DNA from: Cellvibrionales bacterium UBA1963
Lineage (GTDB): Bacteria; Pseudomonadota; Gammaproteobacteria; Pseudomonadales; UBA7434
Assembly (NCBI GenBank): GCA_002336035.1
Contig: DDED01000196.1
Coordinates: 1-9,310, forward strand
Length of the DNA stretch: 9,310 bases
Reading direction: 5' to 3'
Position 1 is the stretch's first letter, and every line of letters begins with the position of its first letter. The translations under genes were made by a program, and so were the position numbers. A model generated the notes under the pieces. It was given only the letters and a program-made list of their open reading frames with translations, was not told the origin of the DNA and did no database searches. This document shows, in pieces, positions 5,970 to 9,310 of the stretch.

Positions 5970-7676
5970 ATGAATAATGACTCTTTTGATCATGAAGTTG
6001 ATGTACTGGTGGTAGGCTCCGGCAACGGCGGTCTTACGACTGCACTTTGCGCTAAGATAATGGGATCTGAGTCTGTGCTTGTTATCGAAAAAGGAAAACA
6101 AATCGGCGGCACCAGTGCAATGTCTGGCGGTGGAATATGGGTCCCATGCAGTCGTTATTCAAAAGCGCTCAACGTCGATGACAGCATTGAAGATGCAAAA
6201 GAATATCTCGAATCAACGATACCCGCTGAAGTGCGTCGCGATGAAATGATCGATGCTTACCTAGAAAACGGGCCAAAGATGTTAGACTTTTTGCATCACA
6301 ATACCTTAGTGCGTTACCTCTCTCTGGCACATTACCCCGATTACTACAGCAACTTACCTGGGGCGAGAAACGGTCATCGCTCCCTTGAACCTGAGCCTAT
6401 TCTTGGTTCAGAATTAGGCGACGACTTTAAGCATATTCATGAAAGCGCATTAATCGTTTATAAGCGTTTTATGATCACTCAAGTTGAAGGTCAAATGATT
6501 ACTGGCGGACTTCAGGGCCGATTTAAAGCCTTAGCTAAATTGGTTTTAAAGTATTATACCGATTTCCCGTGGCGGTTTAAGCACCGTATTTCCAGACGAT
6601 TAACGTGTGGTATGGCAGGCATCTCACGATTGTTCTTATCATTAAAAGCGCGCGATGTTCCTATTTGGCGAGAAACAGCTTTACACGAGTTAATCACCGA
6701 AAATATTTCTGGGGTAGAAACCATCATTGGTGCGGTAATCGAGCGTGAAGGAAAAACCTTGCGCATTAAAACCAAACAAGCCGTCATGCTAGCTGCGGGC
6801 GGTTTTGAACAAAACCAAGCAATGCGAGAAAAATATCTTCCTGCACCTACAAACAAGGCATGGAGCGCAGGAATAAAAACAAATACCGGTGATGCAATTA
6901 TCGCAGGCCAAAATATTGGTGCAAAAACAGCGCAAATGGATGGCGCATGGTGGTGCAGTACCGTTACAGTGCCCGGCAGAGAATACCCGTTTTTAAGTAT
7001 CGTAACGAAATCATTACCTGGTACTTTTGTTGTCAATCAAAGCGGTAAGCGCTACGGCAACGAATCTCAAAACTATATGTCATGGAGTTTAGGCTTGTTT
7101 GAAAACCACAGCAAAGAAAATAGCTGCGTGCCATCGTTCATGGTGTTCGATAGTAAGTTTAAAAATAGCTACTCGGCATTCCCCTTAACTGGCCCCGATT
7201 GGCTATTACCAAAATCTTTTTTTAATGAAGGATTAATTACAAAAGCAAACACTATTTCTGAACTCGGTGAGAAAGCAGGCATTAATGCTACCGCCTTAGA
7301 GCAAACGGTAACGCAATTTAATCATTTTGCCGTCACTGGAAAGGATCTTGATTTCCAACGAGGTGATGCAGCCTATGACCGCTACTACGGCGATCCCACC
7401 GTTAAACCTAACCCTTGCTTAGCAAAGCTAACCCAAGCACCTTTTTACGCTATGCGCACCGATGCAGGTGACTTTGGCACCCACGGTGGCCTCTTAACCA
7501 ATACAGACGGCCAAGTGTTGGCAGAAAACGGGCAGCCAATCAGCGGACTCTATGCGACGGGCAATTGTAGCGCGGCCGTCTTGCCCACCTACCCAGGACC
7601 CGGAGCAACGTTAGGACCAGCCATGACGTTTGCTTACCAAGCAGCGAAACATATCACCGGCTTTAAAGATTCATAA
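5970..7676 (+). CDS. 3-ketosteroid dehydrogenase-like FAD-dependent oxidoreductase
   Basis: This is a 568-residue flavoprotein of the FAD_binding_2/KstD family, which oxidises ring carbons of 3-ketosteroids (delta1- or delta4(5alpha)-dehydrogenation). The N-terminal Rossmann motif is VVGSGNGG (14-21), with Glu40 closing the second strand (VLVIEK) and IGGTSAMSGGGIWVP at 45-59. A YPDYY segment (122-126) is followed by GHRSLEPEP. AAGGFE is at 275-280, NESQNYM at 364-370, and the flavin-proximal YPGPGATLGPAMTF at 541-554. Tyr541 and Gly545 match the Tyr487/Gly491 pair of Rhodococcus KstD. Tyr369 lies 172 residues before Tyr541, close to the 169 between Tyr318 and Tyr487. A Tyr in 122-126 may be the third catalytic one. 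No signal peptide is seen. ATG 5970 is supported by the adjacent FAD motif but lacks a clear ribosome-binding site; TATTAT at 5929-5934 could be a -10 box without a good -35. The exact steroid bond attacked is not decidable here. Confidence 0.88.
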   Translation: MNNDSFDHEVDVLVVGSGNGGLTTALCAKIMGSESVLVIEKGKQIGGTSAMSGGGIWVPCSRYSKALNVDDSIEDAKEYLESTIPAEVRRDEMIDAYLENGPKMLDFLHHNTLVRYLSLAHYPDYYSNLPGARNGHRSLEPEPILGSELGDDFKHIHESALIVYKRFMITQVEGQMITGGLQGRFKALAKLVLKYYTDFPWRFKHRISRRLTCGMAGISRLFLSLKARDVPIWRETALHELITENISGVETIIGAVIEREGKTLRIKTKQAVMLAAGGFEQNQAMREKYLPAPTNKAWSAGIKTNTGDAIIAGQNIGAKTAQMDGAWWCSTVTVPGREYPFLSIVTKSLPGTFVVNQSGKRYGNESQNYMSWSLGLFENHSKENSCVPSFMVFDSKFKNSYSAFPLTGPDWLLPKSFFNEGLITKANTISELGEKAGINATALEQTVTQFNHFAVTGKDLDFQRGDAAYDRYYGDPTVKPNPCLAKLTQAPFYAMRTDAGDFGTHGGLLTNTDGQVLAENGQPISGLYATGNCSAAVLPTYPGPGATLGPAMTFAYQAAKHITGFKDS

Positions 7677-7678
7677 CG

Positions 7679-8674
7679 ATGAGTGAGCTCACCTCAATAC
7701 GCATTCCTGGCCATCACATTGCCTTGCATGGGTTGACTCAAGGCAGTGGCCCATTAGTCATATTCTGTCACGGCTTTCCAGGCCTGGCATACAGTTGGCG
7801 CCAGCAGATGCAAGTTGTGGCTGATGCTGGGTTTTGTGCTCTCGCCTTAGATATGCGCGGCTATGGACAAAGTGACCGGCCAGAACATTTTTCAGCCTAC
7901 CATGTGGAAAATCAAATAGCCGATTTACAGGCGGTATTGCACGAATTGGGCGAAACCAAAGCGGTATTTGTCGGTCATGATTTTGGCGCTAATCTGGTTT
8001 GGAGTTTAGCGGCCAGACACCCAGAAATTGTTGCTGGCGTGGTGGGTGTCAGCGTGCCGTTTGGCTATGCCTTAGGCGATAATGCGATTCAACCTACAAA
8101 AATGTTCGCCGAAATAGGAGCAGATCATTTTTTTCACATGCATTACTTTCAGACAGTAGGCCCTGCTGATCGAGAACTAAGCCAGCACAGTCGCTTATTT
8201 TTAACTCGGCTATTTTGGGCCCTAAGTGCCGAAGGCAATCTCCTTAATTGGACCCAATACCCAAGTGAAGGCACGGGGTATCTCGACGTGCTGGCAGAGC
8301 CTGACTATCCACTGCCATGGCCATGGTTAAGCGAGAAAGACATGGATTTTTATGTCAATGAATATGAACGCTGCGGGCAGGAAAACGCCTTTACTGGCGG
8401 CTTAAATTCTTATCGGGTTGCCGATATTAACTGGCAGCTCGAGCAAGCCTATGCTGATAAAAACATCACCGTTCCTGCTGCGTTTATTAGTGGCAGTGAA
8501 GATCCCGTACTAAAGCTAATGACTAACAATGCGCTTGATATTATGCAACAACGAGTACCCGATCTACGGATTAATCGTATCATAAAAAATGCTGGGCACT
8601 TTGTTCAACAAGAGCAGGCCGCCGCTTTTAACGACTCCCTGCTAATATTTCTGTCAACGCTCAAAATAAGCTAA
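7679..8674 (+). CDS. Alpha/beta hydrolase, epoxide hydrolase type
   Basis: This 331-residue soluble hydrolase has the complete layout of soluble epoxide hydrolases. The oxyanion motif is HGFP (31-34). The nucleophile elbow is GHDFG (99-103) with Asp101. Lid tyrosines are Tyr156 (HMHYF) and Tyr245 (GGLNSYR), corresponding to Tyr381 and Tyr465 of mammalian sEH. Acid Asp275 lies in SGSEDPV and base His307 in NAGHFVQQE. The expected reaction is trans-hydration of an epoxide through an Asp-linked ester. Haloalkane dehalogenases also use Asp, but the HGxP motif and the FTGGLNSYR lid favour epoxide hydrolase. The ATG begins 2 nt after the stop of the KstD-like gene, with no independent ribosome-binding site, so translation is probably coupled and the two products likely serve one pathway. 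The gene ends by overlapping the convergent SDR gene by 4 nt. The substrate is unknown. Confidence 0.9.
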   Translation: MSELTSIRIPGHHIALHGLTQGSGPLVIFCHGFPGLAYSWRQQMQVVADAGFCALALDMRGYGQSDRPEHFSAYHVENQIADLQAVLHELGETKAVFVGHDFGANLVWSLAARHPEIVAGVVGVSVPFGYALGDNAIQPTKMFAEIGADHFFHMHYFQTVGPADRELSQHSRLFLTRLFWALSAEGNLLNWTQYPSEGTGYLDVLAEPDYPLPWPWLSEKDMDFYVNEYERCGQENAFTGGLNSYRVADINWQLEQAYADKNITVPAAFISGSEDPVLKLMTNNALDIMQQRVPDLRINRIIKNAGHFVQQEQAAAFNDSLLIFLSTLKIS

Positions 8675-9310
8675 GAACAAGGAGAACCGGGCCTGCGCAT
8701 GCCTGTGAACCAGCCACCATCAGCGACAAACTCCGAACCCGTACTATAAGTTGCCTCATCCGAGGCTAAGAATAAACTCACATAGGCCACTTCAATAGGC
8801 TGACCAACACGAGGAATTGGAAAATCGGCATAGACTGCCTCATTCATTTGCTCGACGGTTAAATGCTCGGCCCCCCCCATGGCGGTATAGACCCCTCCCG
8901 GATGAAGACTGTTCACTCGAATACCGTATTGGCCAAGCTCAATCGCCGCATTTTTGGTTAAACCTCTCACCGCCCATTTAGAGGATGAGTAGGCAGATAA
9001 ACCCGTTGCAGAATGCAGACCATCGATTGAAGAAACGTTGATAATAGAACCACAGCCTGCCGCCTTCATGGGTTCAATCGCCGAGCGAATGCCTAAGAAT
9101 GTGCCTAACTGATTAACCCGAATAACATTAAGATAATCTTCAGGTGTCGTGTCAGTGATCGATTTAAACATGAGAACAGCGGCGTTATTAACCAATACAT
9201 TATAAGTCCCTAAAGCCTGAGCAGCGGCTACGGCTTTGGTCCAGTCAGCTTCTTGACTGACATCCATATGAACAAAGACAGCGGCATCACCAAGTTCATC
9301 AGCCAAGGCT
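8671..9310 (-). CDS. Short-chain dehydrogenase, hydroxysteroid dehydrogenase-like (N-terminus outside window)
   Basis: This is the C-terminal ~213 residues of a classical NAD(P)-dependent SDR. The Rossmann TGxxxGxG and roughly the first 40 residues lie beyond the right edge. A TTG at 9306 is internal and not a credible start. From that TTG, visible motifs are HMDVS (13-17), the NNA structural motif (40-42), Ser93 in INVSSIDG, the catalytic pair Tyr106 and Lys110 (YSSSK), RVNSLHPGGVYT (120-131) and the C-terminal FVADGGWFTG. The order and spacing, including SKWAVRGLTK and HPGGVYT, resemble Streptomyces 3alpha,20beta-hydroxysteroid dehydrogenase, fitting the steroid context. SDR specificity is hard to assign and other secondary alcohols are possible. 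The coding strand has a G8 run (plus-strand C 8871-8878) at the Met-Gly-Gly-Ala codons. Its TAG stop (8671-8673) overlaps the hydrolase TAA (8672-8674). Confidence 0.88.
   Translation of the reverse strand, partial: ALADELGDAAVFVHMDVSQEADWTKAVAAAQALGTYNVLVNNAAVLMFKSITDTTPEDYLNVIRVNQLGTFLGIRSAIEPMKAAGCGSIINVSSIDGLHSATGLSAYSSSKWAVRGLTKNAAIELGQYGIRVNSLHPGGVYTAMGGAEHLTVEQMNEAVYADFPIPRVGQPIEVAYVSLFLASDEATYSTGSEFVADGGWFTGMRRPGSPCS

Noticed and set aside
6554..7036. A 160-codon minus-strand frame inside the KstD-like gene
   Set aside because: It is a shadow of the flavoprotein, whose motifs run continuously through the region.
8315..8326. Tandem CCATGG repeat in the hydrolase gene
   Set aside because: It simply encodes Pro-Trp-Pro-Trp in the lid region of the protein, with no sign of a separate function.

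Overview
The window looks like chromosomal DNA from a moderately AT-rich marine-type gammaproteobacterium. This is inferred from the RND and ExbD sequence style, a small basic Cys/His protein of the kind I associate with gammaproteobacteria, and a DUF2452-type protein. I see no phage, transposon, tRNA, rRNA or CRISPR signal. The right-hand two thirds is a piece of a steroid-type (sterol or bile-acid-like) catabolic region. The left third is a set of unrelated single genes.

Layout. 1-748 (+): the last quarter of an RND efflux pump inner-membrane subunit, cut by the window edge. 920-1336 (+): a stand-alone ExbD-type proton-channel subunit, followed by a strong terminator shared with the convergent gene. 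1377-1997 (-): an O6-alkylguanine-DNA alkyltransferase with an unusual hydrophilic C-terminal tail. 2180-2371 (-): a 63-residue Cys/His protein with a readable promoter. 2568-2627: tandem hairpins that close the next minus-strand operon. 5060-2647 (-): two acyl-CoA dehydrogenase genes resembling the FadE29/FadE28 (ChsE2/ChsE1) heteromeric steroid side-chain dehydrogenase of actinobacteria. 5261-5869 (+): a DUF2452/C1orf50-like protein of unknown function. 5970-7676 (+): a 3-ketosteroid dehydrogenase-like flavoprotein, followed 2 nt later by an epoxide-hydrolase-type alpha/beta hydrolase (7679-8674). 8671-9310 (-): a hydroxysteroid-dehydrogenase-like SDR, cut at its N-terminus by the window edge and overlapping the hydrolase by 4 nt at the stop codons.

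How the genes may work together (inference). The SDR would interconvert hydroxy and keto groups on a steroid. The KstD-like flavoprotein would introduce a ring double bond. The heteromeric acyl-CoA dehydrogenase would desaturate a short, ring-attached CoA-activated side chain. The hydrolase has the Asp-nucleophile architecture of epoxide hydrolases rather than the Ser nucleophile of the known meta-cleavage hydrolase of steroid degradation, so its place in such a pathway is the least explained and most interesting part of the window. Substrate identity cannot be read from sequence alone.
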